Of a stretch of 64,000 bases of DNA, positions 42,220 through 50,554 are shown one piece after another (positions within the stretch are counted from its first letter, which is position 1; the number at the start of each line of letters is the position of its first letter). The translations under genes and the position numbers were made by a program. This DNA comes from Schlesneria sp. (lineage in GTDB: Bacteria > Planctomycetota > Planctomycetia > Planctomycetales > Planctomycetaceae). The notes under the pieces were generated by a model, which worked only from the letters and a program-made list of their open reading frames with translations, was not told the DNA's origin and ran no database searches. The stretch is from assembly GCA_028291515.1 (NCBI GenBank), contig JAQGHU010000062.1:181861-245860 (forward strand), read 5' to 3'.

Positions 42220-43074
42220 ATGCAGACAATACTTCACAACATCTTGACCGATTTGGAGTTGCCATACTTCTTATTGATGTACACCGGCATTGGCCTCGTG
42301 GGGCTGACCGCGGGAGCGGTCGCGATTTGGCTCTGCGATGGAACTCGCGATGTCGATTTGCCGGACGATGACGACGCGATCGACCCTTATCAGATTGCGT
42401 TCTTGAAAGGTGGAGCGAATCGAGTCGCGCAGCTCGTGATCTTTGATTTGATCGCGCTCGGTTACTTGGAACGCTGGTCGCCGAAGGGCTTCCGCCTGTT
42501 TGGTGCTCCGAAGATGGTGCGCCGCAATGCAACGATATTCGACGTGAGCACACTGTCCACAATTCAACGAGCCGCCTGGGACTGGTGTTCACGAGCGCGA
42601 CTGTTGTCGGAGGTGCATCATCGCAATGTCGGCTTGTCGAAGATGATCGCCACTCGGTGCGATGCTCTGCAAGCCGCTTTGACCACGCAACGTTACCTGG
42701 AAACGCCTCGACGCCAACTGGCCTGCAAGTTGACGAAAGGGACATTGTCGACCGCGTTGGTCACGTTGGGCCTCTACAAACTGGTGGCCATGGCGATCAT
42801 CGGTCGCGGTGAAAGTGTTGGACTAATTCTGTTGATGGCAATCGGCCTGTTGGGGGCCGCGATCATTTGTCGACGAGTTCGACTCAGCGACTTGGGACAC
42901 CGCTACTTGATCCATTTGGAATTGCGCGATCAGGATGTCGCCGCCGACGCACTAGCCTGCGATCGACCTACGGACCGCCTGTTGCGAATGGCGCTGTATG
43001 GTACCAGTGAACCGCATCACATCACGAGTCGTCTCGACAAGTGCATCGAAGAACCAGAACTGAGCCACGGATGA
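42220..43074 (+). CDS. TIGR04222-like membrane protein
   Basis: 284 residues from the ATG at 42220. An N-terminal helix (YFLLMYTGIGLVGLTAGAVA), a helical cytoplasmic region starting DDAIDPYQIAFLKGGANRVA (the TIGR04222 signature: DPYExAYLxGGPxR), two C-terminal hydrophobic helices (TALVTLGLYKLVAMAIIG and VGLILLMAIGLLGAAI) and a basic tail. No known function. The stop codon lies within the left arm of a short-word repeat (43064-43107). Confidence 0.8.
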   Translation: MQTILHNILTDLELPYFLLMYTGIGLVGLTAGAVAIWLCDGTRDVDLPDDDDAIDPYQIAFLKGGANRVAQLVIFDLIALGYLERWSPKGFRLFGAPKMVRRNATIFDVSTLSTIQRAAWDWCSRARLLSEVHHRNVGLSKMIATRCDALQAALTTQRYLETPRRQLACKLTKGTLSTALVTLGLYKLVAMAIIGRGESVGLILLMAIGLLGAAIICRRVRLSDLGHRYLIHLELRDQDVAADALACDRPTDRLLRMALYGTSEPHHITSRLDKCIEEPELSHG

Positions 43075-43211
43075 AACACAGATTGAACACAGATTGAACA
43101 CGGATAAGAAAATGGTGAAGAGTGGAGGTCCGGTGACCACATCTCGAGATGTCCCTCTGCAAGACTATTCATATTTCCTATCCGTGTTTCATCCGTGTTC
43201 AATCCGTGGCT
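43064..43211. repeat. Inverted repeat of CACGGAT/ATCCGTG words
   Basis: Left arm 43064-43107 (GCCACGGATGAAACACAG, AACACGGATAAG) and right arm 43177-43211 (CCTATCCGTGTTTCATCCG, AATCCGTGGC) are near-perfect reverse complements with a 9-12-base word periodicity. The left arm overlaps the end of the TIGR04222-like gene and supplies its stop codon TGA. Confidence 0.85.
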
Positions 43212-43245
43212 AATTCTGAATTGTTTTCTCAGAAAGTCATAAGCA

Positions 43246-43689
43246 ATGAACAAGGCGTTTGTTCGTGAACCCGATCAGGTCGATAGCCGCTGTCCGCGTT
43301 GCGACTCCGCCGGCCATCGCGTGGGTCCACAGACACTGGCCGCTTGGGTTCCCGAGGAAGCACGTAAGATCCTGGCCGAGTCGGCCTACTTCTGCCCTGA
43401 CGGTCAATGTGGCGTCGTCTATTACGACGACTTCGGTGGCGTGGTGAATCGCTCATTCATTCCTGGACCGATTCCAATCAAAGACATCGACGCACCGTTG
43501 TGTGCGTGCTTTGGCCTGACACGCGAAGAGATCGAACAGGACATCGATGAAGGTGGCGTCGCGCGAACGCGAGCCGCCGTCTTGCGAGCCCAATCGCCCG
43601 AAGCCCGTTGCGTGACGTTGGCTCCCAATGGTCGCAGTTGCGTTCCCGATGTTCAGGGCTATTACCTGAAGTGCAAACAGCGAGGCTGA
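43246..43689 (+). CDS. CopZ-family (zinc ribbon plus [2Fe-2S]/BFD-like) protein
   Basis: 147 residues. A zinc-ribbon-like N-terminus RCPRCDSAGHRVG, a second CPDGQC motif and a BFD-like C-terminus LCACFGLTREEIEQDI, ARCVTLAPNGRSC and YYLKCK supply the many cysteines of CopZ-type copper chaperones. These proteins carry a zinc site and a [2Fe-2S] cluster in the C-terminal half and deliver copper. It is 7 bases upstream of pqiA, so possibly the same transcript. Confidence 0.75.
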   Translation: MNKAFVREPDQVDSRCPRCDSAGHRVGPQTLAAWVPEEARKILAESAYFCPDGQCGVVYYDDFGGVVNRSFIPGPIPIKDIDAPLCACFGLTREEIEQDIDEGGVARTRAAVLRAQSPEARCVTLAPNGRSCVPDVQGYYLKCKQRG

Positions 43690-43696
43690 ATCGCCG

Positions 43697-44296
43697 ATGA
43701 ATCGACTGCGGGCCTGCCATTGTTGTGGTCTGATTCATGAACTGGCCGACGTTCGGCTGGGGCAGGTCTGCGCGTGTACTCGTTGTGGAGCGGTGATCCA
43801 AAGGTCTGGCTCGGCGCAAGTGGTAGCAACTCGAACGGCCGCGCTCGCTCTGGGAGCGTTTATTCTCTACTGGCCCGCAGTCTTGTTACCGATCATCGAA
43901 GTGGAACGGTTGGGGCATCGGTACGCCAGCAGCTTGTTGATGGGAACGATCGATCTCTTTCAGCATGGCAGTTGGTTTGTCGGGACGATTGTCCTGGTGT
44001 TTTCGATCATCCTGCCACTGGCCAAGCTGGTGATGCTGCTGGAACTCAGCTTGTTCAGCCTGCTGCATCGCCGGCACAAGGCGGCGACCTATCGACTGAT
44101 GGAGCATGCCGGTCGTTGGGGAATGATGGATGTTCTGCTGCTCGCGTTTCTGGTGATGCTGGTCAAACTCGGCAGCGTGGTGACGTTTCACCTCGGCCCG
44201 GCGATTGTGGCGTTTGTCTTGTGTGTGGTCCTCAGCATGGCGGCTTCGCTCTGCTTCGATCCGCACACGATCTGGGAAGATGAGGCTTCGACATGA
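43697..44296 (+). CDS. pqiA: PqiA-like paraquat-inducible protein A
   Basis: 199 residues. N-terminal zinc-finger-like CHCCGLIHELADVRLG and CACTRCGAVIQR, then four transmembrane helices (ALALGAFILYWPAVLLPIIEV; GTIVLVFSIILPLAKLVM; LLLAFLVMLVKLGSVVTF; AIVAFVLCVVLSMAASLC) with the FDPHTIWED tail of the PqiA family. It forms a membrane partner for the MCE protein in lipid transport across the envelope. Stop overlaps the pqiB start (ATGA). Confidence 0.9.
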   Translation: MNRLRACHCCGLIHELADVRLGQVCACTRCGAVIQRSGSAQVVATRTAALALGAFILYWPAVLLPIIEVERLGHRYASSLLMGTIDLFQHGSWFVGTIVLVFSIILPLAKLVMLLELSLFSLLHRRHKAATYRLMEHAGRWGMMDVLLLAFLVMLVKLGSVVTFHLGPAIVAFVLCVVLSMAASLCFDPHTIWEDEAST

Positions 44297-46104
44297 CTGC
44301 CAACATGACTCCGCCGACAACCGTCGAATCGGCTCGTTCCGAACCGACGCCGGCAGCGACACCGTTTCCGAAGGCGGTTGTTGTGTCATCATCTCCCCAG
44401 CGAATGGTGTCGAAGCTGTGGCTGTTGACGGGACTCTGCCTGATCATCGCGATTGGCCTGGTGATCAGTTCTCAACGCCGCTACGGTCCGCAGATTTCGA
44501 TTCACTTTGACGAAGGCCACGGCCTGAAGGCGGGCGACACGCTCCGTTATCGCGGCATCGTAGTCGGTGAAGTAACCGACGTCGCGCTGACACCGAAACT
44601 CGGCGGAGTCGCCGTCAGCGTAATCCTCGATCAAAAGGCCGAAGCGCTCGCTCGCCGAGGCTCTGAATTCTGGATCGAGCGACCACGCGTCAGCCTCTCG
44701 CGAGTCAGCGGCCTCGAGACGGTCGTGGGTGCGAAGTATCTGGGTGTCCGACCCGCACCGGCCGACGCACCTCCCGCCCATCAGTTCGAGGGGATCGAAA
44801 CACCTCCGACGATCAACGAGACCGAATACTCCGACATCGCCGTGCGATTCGGTGAAGGCTACGGCCTGCAGGCCGGTGACCCCGTTCGTCACCGCGGGAT
44901 CATGATCGGCGAAGTGACCAAGGTCGATCTCGATCAGGATCTCTCGGGAGTCTCCGTCCAGATCCGGCTGAGCGGCATGGGACGGCAGGTTGCTCGCGAA
45001 GGAAGCCTGTTCTGGGTCGAACGTCCTCGAGTCAGCGTCACCGAAGTCCGTGGCCTGGAGACTTTAGTCGGTGGCCGCTATGTCGCGGTGTCACCTGCCA
45101 CAGCCGATGCCGCCACGTGCGAATCATTCGCTGGATTGGAAACCGCACCCGTTGCGCTGGTCCCTCCCGGTGGAATCGAGATCGTGCTGCATGCCCCTCA
45201 GCGCTGGGGGATCGACCAAGGCGTACCAGTAACCTATCGAGGTCTCAAAGTGGGCCAGGTGCATTCTGTCGGATTGTCGTCCGATGGGACACGAGTCGAA
45301 GCGCGAGCCACAATCGACGCCTACTATCGTCCACTCGTTCGTCGCAACAGCGTCTTCTGGAGCACCAGCGGGATCGACATGAACCTGGGCTTCACCGGAC
45401 TGCAACTCACCGCCGAAACCCTGGCGACAATTGCTCAAGGCGGCATCGCCTTCGCCACACCCGAACAACCCGGTGAACTTGCCAGCTCCGGCCAACGCTT
45501 TGCCTACGAACGTTCGGTCCGAGACGAGTGGACCACCTGGCGACCCCACGTCGATCTGCTGGCATCGCAGCGTCTCGGAAACGGCAGACTCCCCGAACCG
45601 CAACGCGCCGTGGTGCGCTGGACCGAAAAGATGTTCGGCTTCAACCGCAACTACGACCGCAGCGGCTGGGTCCTCCTGCTCGACAACCAACGCCTGCTCG
45701 GCCCAGCAGATCTGCTCCTCCCCACGGAACGACCCGTCGGCGACATCCTCCTCGAAGTGGCGGGCCTGCAGCAGAAACTCGATCCAAAACAGATCGAGCG
45801 TTCAGGCGACGTCGCCACAGTATCTCTGACCGCAGCCGCCGAAGGAGTCGCAACCTGGCCACAGCAGCGAGTCCGCAAACCGACCGAACCCGAAGACATG
45901 CTGATCATCATCGACCCACAAATGTCACCTCATCCCCTGGCCGCCTCAAACGTCAAACCGCAGTCCGCCATCTGGGAAATCGCCGCCACGAACAAGATGA
46001 ACCCCACCTGGAACGGAGCCCCCGTCGTCGCCGTCAAAGACGGCCAATTGATCGGAACGCTGATCTTTCAACAAAGCCGCCCCGTCATCGCGCCGTTACG
46101 TTGA
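44293..46104 (+). CDS. pqiB: PqiB-like MCE protein
   Basis: 603 residues. N-terminal membrane anchor LWLLTGLCLIIAIGLVISSQ (about 36-58), then three MCE/MlaD domains: ISIHFDEGHGLKAGDTLRYRG (about 60-150), EYSDIAVRFGEGYGLQAGDP (about 175-270), and IEIVLHAPQRWGIDQGVPVTY (about 295-395). A long C-terminal region (GELASSGQRFAYERSVRDEW) ends in QQSRPVIAPLR. PqiB forms hexameric tubes for phospholipid transport across the periplasm. Overlaps pqiA, so coupled. A YebT-like partner gene is not seen. Confidence 0.92.
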   Translation: MTANMTPPTTVESARSEPTPAATPFPKAVVVSSSPQRMVSKLWLLTGLCLIIAIGLVISSQRRYGPQISIHFDEGHGLKAGDTLRYRGIVVGEVTDVALTPKLGGVAVSVILDQKAEALARRGSEFWIERPRVSLSRVSGLETVVGAKYLGVRPAPADAPPAHQFEGIETPPTINETEYSDIAVRFGEGYGLQAGDPVRHRGIMIGEVTKVDLDQDLSGVSVQIRLSGMGRQVAREGSLFWVERPRVSVTEVRGLETLVGGRYVAVSPATADAATCESFAGLETAPVALVPPGGIEIVLHAPQRWGIDQGVPVTYRGLKVGQVHSVGLSSDGTRVEARATIDAYYRPLVRRNSVFWSTSGIDMNLGFTGLQLTAETLATIAQGGIAFATPEQPGELASSGQRFAYERSVRDEWTTWRPHVDLLASQRLGNGRLPEPQRAVVRWTEKMFGFNRNYDRSGWVLLLDNQRLLGPADLLLPTERPVGDILLEVAGLQQKLDPKQIERSGDVATVSLTAAAEGVATWPQQRVRKPTEPEDMLIIIDPQMSPHPLAASNVKPQSAIWEIAATNKMNPTWNGAPVVAVKDGQLIGTLIFQQSRPVIAPLR

Positions 46105-46423
46105 ATCTGGCAGAAAGAGTGATCAGTTCGGGTCGGGAAAATTTCTCGAATCGTTTTCCTAAATCACCGCAAAATGATATTCCTCAAGTCACACGAAACG
46201 GGTTAAATTCCCTCCTGACCGCCGCTGACTGAGTCGCGTTGATTCTGGCAGCGATGTGGCACTGTAACCAACAGGCCGCAATCTCGTTTTCACGAGGTTG
46301 CGGCCTGTTTTCGTTACTCGAGCCGCCAGCGTTTCCTTTCGCGGGATGAGTTTCCAACCCGTCACTGTTCCAATCACCACGAAGGCCCGACCCCAGCACT
46401 CCAACAACGAAAGCAAAGTTCAA
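46099..46423. repeat. ~325-bp dispersed repeat (copy B) with terminator hairpin
   Basis: Closely matches copy C (54020-54343), from the end of the upstream gene (CGTTGAATC) through TTTCTCGAATCGTTTTCC, CACACGAAACGGGTTAAAT, GCTGACTGAGTCGCGTTGAT, GGCACTGTAACCAACAGG and the hairpin to AACGAAAGCAAAGTTCA. Only the core around the hairpin is shared with copy A. It forms the 3' flank of pqiB. Confidence 0.85.
46270..46312 (+). terminator. Terminator hairpin of copy B
   Basis: A 16-bp stem AACAGGCCGCAATCTCG pairs with CGAGGTTGCGGCCTGTT, with one G-T pair, followed by TTTCG. It can terminate the pqiAB transcript. On the minus strand the same stem would serve the AraC gene. Confidence 0.75.
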
Positions 46424-46637
46424 AACTTGACACACCAGCCCCGAGATACGGGGAAACAGCGAGCAAAGGCAAGTTGCAACCTTCATTGCGGTTGCGACTT
46501 GCCAAATTGCCGTCTCATAGCACGGTCCAGCCTTTCGCACGGGGTTCCTGCCTACCGAGCCCAGGCAATAGAATGAAGATGGCGGTAAGGATGAATCGCC
46601 TTACCCAATTTTGTGGAACCAGCAAACAGGAGCGTGA
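46424..46637. other. Spacer between repeat B and the AraC-type gene
   Basis: No gene supported. Reverse-strand open frames over 46184-46540 are translated repeat B, not genes. Nothing else recognised. Confidence 0.4.
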
Positions 46638-47567
46638 TTAGACACCGGATGGACTTGCCGTTTGTGCAAAATTGGTAAGAGCGACTATGTCCTGTCGGGG
46701 TGGAGTTCCGAACAGCCTTCGATACTCCCTGCCGAACTGGGACGGGCTTTCGTACCCGACCCGAAACGCCGCCTCAGCCGCGTCGAGCCCATCGCTGAGC
46801 ATCAGTCGCCTCGCCTCTTGGAGGCGGAACCGCTTCTGATATTGAAGTGGGCTAAGGCCCGTCACCGCCTTGAAGTGCAGGTGGAATGCAGACGGGCTTA
46901 GGGCTACGTACTTTGCTAGTTCCTCGACGCGTGCGGGCTCCGCGTAGTGCTCCTTAAGCCATCCAATGGCACGAGCGATCCGCTGGGCAGGTGTTCCGGG
47001 GGCGATGATCTGTCGCAGTCTCGCACCTTGCGGACCGGTGAGGACACGGTGGATGATCTCCCGTATTATCAATGGTGAGAGCGCTCTAATGTCGTGCGCG
47101 GTGTCAAGCAGGGCAACGAGTCGCGTCACGGCATTCAAGAGCTGCGGCTCAACTGGCGTGACTCCGATGCCACGCGCAGGATGACCGAGCGGTGGAACAG
47201 TCGTGCCATCAGCTAAGAGTTCACCCACAACTGCGGAGTCAATTCCAACCCGAACGGCAAGACATGGCCGGTTTGGGGAGGCTTCGACGATACGCGTTGC
47301 AGCAGGCATGTCGACCGAGACGAGGAGAGACTGCGCTCGGTCATATCGGTACGCCCGACCTGTCACAACCACTTCCTTGGCACCCTGAGCGATGACGCAC
47401 AGGCTCGGCATGTATACCACGGCGTCGTGGACCGTGGGTTCAGAGGATCGGTATAGCGCAAGCCCAGGCACCTTTGTGTCGAATGAACCGTCCCTGTCTG
47501 CGTGTCGCAGGACTGTCGCCGTGAGCTGTTTCAGTTCGATTTCACTCAAATGATGACTCCTTTCCAC
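46638..47567 (-). CDS. AraC-family transcriptional regulator
   Basis: 309 residues. The N-terminal half carries the AraC-type N-terminal domain (VYMPSLCVIAQGAKEVVV; YDRAQSLLVSVDMPA) typical of regulators near short-chain dehydrogenase genes. The C-terminal HTH pair has VEELAKYVALSPSAFHLHFK and RRLMLSDGLDAAEAAFRVGY, with PSQFGREYRRLFGTPP. It is divergent from the SDR gene 185 bases away and is a likely regulator of the cassette to its right. Confidence 0.9.
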   Translation of the reverse strand: MERSHHLSEIELKQLTATVLRHADRDGSFDTKVPGLALYRSSEPTVHDAVVYMPSLCVIAQGAKEVVVTGRAYRYDRAQSLLVSVDMPAATRIVEASPNRPCLAVRVGIDSAVVGELLADGTTVPPLGHPARGIGVTPVEPQLLNAVTRLVALLDTAHDIRALSPLIIREIIHRVLTGPQGARLRQIIAPGTPAQRIARAIGWLKEHYAEPARVEELAKYVALSPSAFHLHFKAVTGLSPLQYQKRFRLQEARRLMLSDGLDAAEAAFRVGYESPSQFGREYRRLFGTPPRQDIVALTNFAQTASPSGV

Positions 47568-47752
47568 ATATCCTCCAGTCTACTCATTTTGATTTCTTCC
47601 GTCATCAACGAAGCCAAGGCTCGTGGAGGATTAGGCTAGTTTCCAGGAAGATCGCGATACCGGTCAACAAGCTATCCGTCGTAGGATGATTTCGTTGGGT
47701 GGCGACGTCATTTCTCGTCCATGACGACTTGAAAACGAAATCGGAGCAGATC

Positions 47753-48529
47753 ATGGCGGCAAACGGAATGGGAACTTTCGCGGGTAAGGTGGCATTTGTG
47801 ACGGGCGGGGCAAGTGGCATCGGCCGGGCAGCGGCACTCGCTTTTGCCCGCGAGGGTGCAAGCGTGGTAGTTGCCGACGTGTCCGAGCAGGGCAACCAGG
47901 AAACGCTGCGCCTAGTCGAAGGGCTCGGCGGGCGGGCGCTCGCCGTCCTCTGCGACGTGACGAATGCCGCTGAGGTGAAAGCGGCCCTGACCAAAACGGT
48001 CGAGGCCTTCGGCCGCTTGGATTTCGCTTTCAACAACGCGGGCATCGAGCCCAGAAAAGCGGTCCCAACCGCAGACTACGACGAGGAAGAGTGGAACCGG
48101 ATTATCGACATTAATCTGCGCGGAGTCTTTCTGTGTATGAAGCACGAGATCCCGCTGATCTTGAAACAAGGTGGCGGGGCAATCGTCAACACGTCCTCGG
48201 GGGCCGGGATCATCGGCATCAAGGGCAGCCCGGCATATACCGCCGCCAAGCACGGGGTAATCGGCCTCACAAAAGCGGCGGCTCTCGATTACGCCGCGCA
48301 GAATCTCCGCATCAATGCCGTCTGCCCAGGCTACATAGAAACTCCAATGATGCACCGTTTCACTGGAGGCACCCCTGAAGGGCGCGCGAAGGTGATTGGG
48401 GAGGAGCCGATCGGGAGGATGGGCAAGCCCGAAGAGATCGCCGCCGCCGTCGTCTGGCTGTGCTCGGCCGCCGCCACCTTCATGGTCGGTCATGCAATGG
48501 TGATCGACGGTGGCCAGACGATTCAATGA
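47753..48529 (+). CDS. Short-chain dehydrogenase/reductase (SDR)
   Basis: 258 residues from 47753, which has CGGAGCAG about 8 bases upstream; an in-frame ATG at 47699 is less likely. The Rossmann motif TGGASGIG is at 17-24, NNAG in FNNAGIEPR, catalytic Ser in NTSSGAG and Tyr162/Lys166 in YTAAKHG. A classical SDR, reducing or oxidising carbonyl/hydroxyl substrates with NAD(P). Begins the cassette of five + strand genes downstream of the AraC-type regulator. Confidence 0.93.
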   Translation: MAANGMGTFAGKVAFVTGGASGIGRAAALAFAREGASVVVADVSEQGNQETLRLVEGLGGRALAVLCDVTNAAEVKAALTKTVEAFGRLDFAFNNAGIEPRKAVPTADYDEEEWNRIIDINLRGVFLCMKHEIPLILKQGGGAIVNTSSGAGIIGIKGSPAYTAAKHGVIGLTKAAALDYAAQNLRINAVCPGYIETPMMHRFTGGTPEGRAKVIGEEPIGRMGKPEEIAAAVVWLCSAAATFMVGHAMVIDGGQTIQ

Positions 48530-48617
48530 ATCTGATTCTCAGACACGATGACTTGAGACCAACTCAAATGATTGGCCATGAACCCAAGCAACGCACCCAC
48601 TTTAAAAGAAGCGAAAG

Positions 48618-49667
48618 ATGAAAACCAGTACCCTATTGTTTCGAACCCTCCGCCTACTCGTGCTGCCGATGCTCGGCGCGATATTATCCCCGACCGGCCT
48701 TGCATTCGCAGAGGACAAGCTCGCTTGGGACAAGACCTTCCCGCAGAGCGACAAGGTGACTCATCAGAAGGTCACGTTCAAGAACCGATACGGCATCACT
48801 CTGGCCGCCGATCTGTATCAGCCGAAGGAACGTGGCGACAAACGCATGGCGGCGATTGCCGTCAGCGGCCCCTTTGGCGCGGTAAAGGAGCAGTCGTCGG
48901 GCCTGTATGCACAAACGATGGCGGATCGCGGATTCGTCACCCTGGCTTTCGATCCGTCCTACACCGGGGAGAGCGGCGGCGAGCCGCGCCACGTCGCCTC
49001 ACCAGACATCAACACCGAGGATTTCAGCGCGGCCGTGGACTTTCTCGGCCTTCAACCGTCCGTTGACCGCGAACGTATCGGCATCATAGGCGTTTGCGGC
49101 TTCGGGGGCATGGCGTTGAACGCCGCCGCCGTGGACAAGCGAATCAAAGCCGTCGCGACCAGCACGATGTATGACATGACGCGGGTGATGTCCAAGGGTT
49201 ACAACGACAGCACGACTAAGAAGGAGCGCGAGAAAACGCTGGAGAAACTGAGCCAGCAGCGATGGAAGGATGCGGAAAAAGGCGAACCAGAGCTTGGCCC
49301 CATCTTCAACGAACTCAAGGGAGGTGAGCCCCAATTCATGGTGGATTATGCCGATTACTACAAGAAGCCGCGCGGCTTCCACCCGAGAGCAATCAACTCG
49401 AATAGCTCTTGGACAGTAACCAATCCGCTGTCCTTCATGAACATGCCACTTCTCACCTACATTGATGAGATTTCACCTCGGCCGATCCTCTTTATTCACG
49501 GCGAAAAGGCTCACTCACGTTATTTCAGCGAAACCGCCTACAAGGCTGCCGCAGAGCCGAAGGAACTGCTCATCGTCAAGGGTGCCAACCATGTTGATCT
49601 TTACGACCGGGTGGATGTGATCCCATTCGACAAGCTGATGTCTTTTTTTACCAACAACCTGAAGTAG
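48618..49667 (+). CDS. Secreted alpha/beta hydrolase with Cys at the nucleophile elbow
   Basis: 349 residues with a signal peptide (TLRLLVLPMLGAILSPTGLA). The dienelactone-hydrolase/YcjY-like layout is clear: KNRYGITLAADLYQPKE, VSGPFGAVKEQSSGLYAQTM and FDPSYTGESGGEPR. The nucleophile elbow reads GVCGFGGMAL, that is Cys where Ser is usual. Asp/His candidates lie in ISPRPILFIHGEKAH and KGANHVDLYDRV. Similar proteins accompany AraC/SDR cassettes in proteobacteria. Substrate unknown. Confidence 0.85.
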   Translation: MKTSTLLFRTLRLLVLPMLGAILSPTGLAFAEDKLAWDKTFPQSDKVTHQKVTFKNRYGITLAADLYQPKERGDKRMAAIAVSGPFGAVKEQSSGLYAQTMADRGFVTLAFDPSYTGESGGEPRHVASPDINTEDFSAAVDFLGLQPSVDRERIGIIGVCGFGGMALNAAAVDKRIKAVATSTMYDMTRVMSKGYNDSTTKKEREKTLEKLSQQRWKDAEKGEPELGPIFNELKGGEPQFMVDYADYYKKPRGFHPRAINSNSSWTVTNPLSFMNMPLLTYIDEISPRPILFIHGEKAHSRYFSETAYKAAAEPKELLIVKGANHVDLYDRVDVIPFDKLMSFFTNNLK

Positions 49668-49736
49668 CGGGGGCTTCTTGGCGGCATTGATTGGCGGGCA
49701 CGGGAGAGGGCGCTAGAGATATTGGGAGTTCAGCAC

Positions 49737-50261
49737 ATGGAAAACCCGAGCAGCAATTTGGTGGCGCGCCGCGCCTTCATGAAGGTTGGCGCGGCTGCCA
49801 TACTCGCCGGTTCCTCGATTGATCGCGTGCGTGCAGATGTTCATACAGGCAAAACATCGGAGGTAATCATGGAAATCCAACGAGCAGGTTCACAGCCATC
49901 GACCAAGGGACCAGCGGACTGGTTCACTGGAACCGTCCGTATCGACCCGTTGTTTTCTGCACACGCCCCGGCCAGCGCGGCTGGGGCCAGCGTCACATTC
50001 GAGCCGGGCGCTCGGACCGTCTGGCATACTCATCCGCTGGGCCAGACCCTAATCGTCATGACGGGTTGCGGCCGAGTCCAACGCTCGGGCGGGCCGGTCG
50101 AGGAAATCCGGCCGGGGGACGTGGTCTGGATTCCGCCTGGGGAGAAGCACTGGCATGGGGCTGCCCCGACCACGGCCATGACCCACATCGCAATCCAGGA
50201 GAAACTCGATGGTAAAATGGTCGAGTGGATGGAGAAGGTCACCGACGAGCAATACAACTGA
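49737..50261 (+). CDS. Tat-signal cupin protein
   Basis: 174 residues from the ATG at 49737 (GGAG 8 bases upstream). The N-terminus has [18 protein letters not shown], a twin-arginine-like export signal. Cupin motifs: [20 protein letters not shown] (metal ligands H-x-H) and [20 protein letters not shown]. The fold resembles the (R)-mandelonitrile-lyase-like/carboxymuconolactone cupins common beside oxidoreductases. An internal ATG at 49869 would give a cytoplasmic form. Confidence 0.85.
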   Translation: MENPSSNLVARRAFMKVGAAAILAGSSIDRVRADVHTGKTSEVIMEIQRAGSQPSTKGPADWFTGTVRIDPLFSAHAPASAAGASVTFEPGARTVWHTHPLGQTLIVMTGCGRVQRSGGPVEEIRPGDVVWIPPGEKHWHGAAPTTAMTHIAIQEKLDGKMVEWMEKVTDEQYN

Positions 50262-50284
50262 TGAAAAAAACGAAGGAGAAGGTC

Positions 50285-50524
50285 ATGCCTCATGTCATTG
50301 TAAAACTATGGCCTGGAAAGTCCGAGAAGCAGAAGGCCCAGCTCGCTGAAGCGATCACCAAAGACGTGATGGACGTGCTGGGTTACGGAGAGGAGTCTGT
50401 CTCCGTCTCGATGGAAGAAGTCGAAGCGCGGAACTGGGCAGAAAAGGTCTACGAGCCTGATATCCAAAGCAAACCGACACAACTCTATAAGAAGCCGGGC
50501 TACGACCTTTCAGAATTGCCATAA
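50285..50524 (+). CDS. 4-oxalocrotonate tautomerase-like protein
   Basis: 79 residues from 50285 (AAGGAGAAGG lies upstream); the upstream in-frame ATG at 50225 overlaps the cupin gene and is not used. Pro2 after the initiator Met ([20 protein letters not shown]) is the catalytic base of the tautomerase superfamily. Members interconvert keto and enol forms of small molecules. Fits the cassette's likely detoxification or aromatic/carbonyl metabolism role. Confidence 0.9.
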   Translation: MPHVIVKLWPGKSEKQKAQLAEAITKDVMDVLGYGEESVSVSMEEVEARNWAEKVYEPDIQSKPTQLYKKPGYDLSELP

Positions 50525-50554
50525 CGAGGATATTCAACAACCAGGAGATACAGC

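Noticed and set aside
41765..42745. 326-codon reverse-strand frame
   Set aside because: Crosses two repeats and overlaps the TIGR04222-like gene antisense; no protein motifs.
46184..46540. Reverse-strand 118-codon frame, with a similar one at 53963-54286
   Set aside because: Both are translations of the B/C dispersed repeat. Similarity reflects the repeat and not a protein family.
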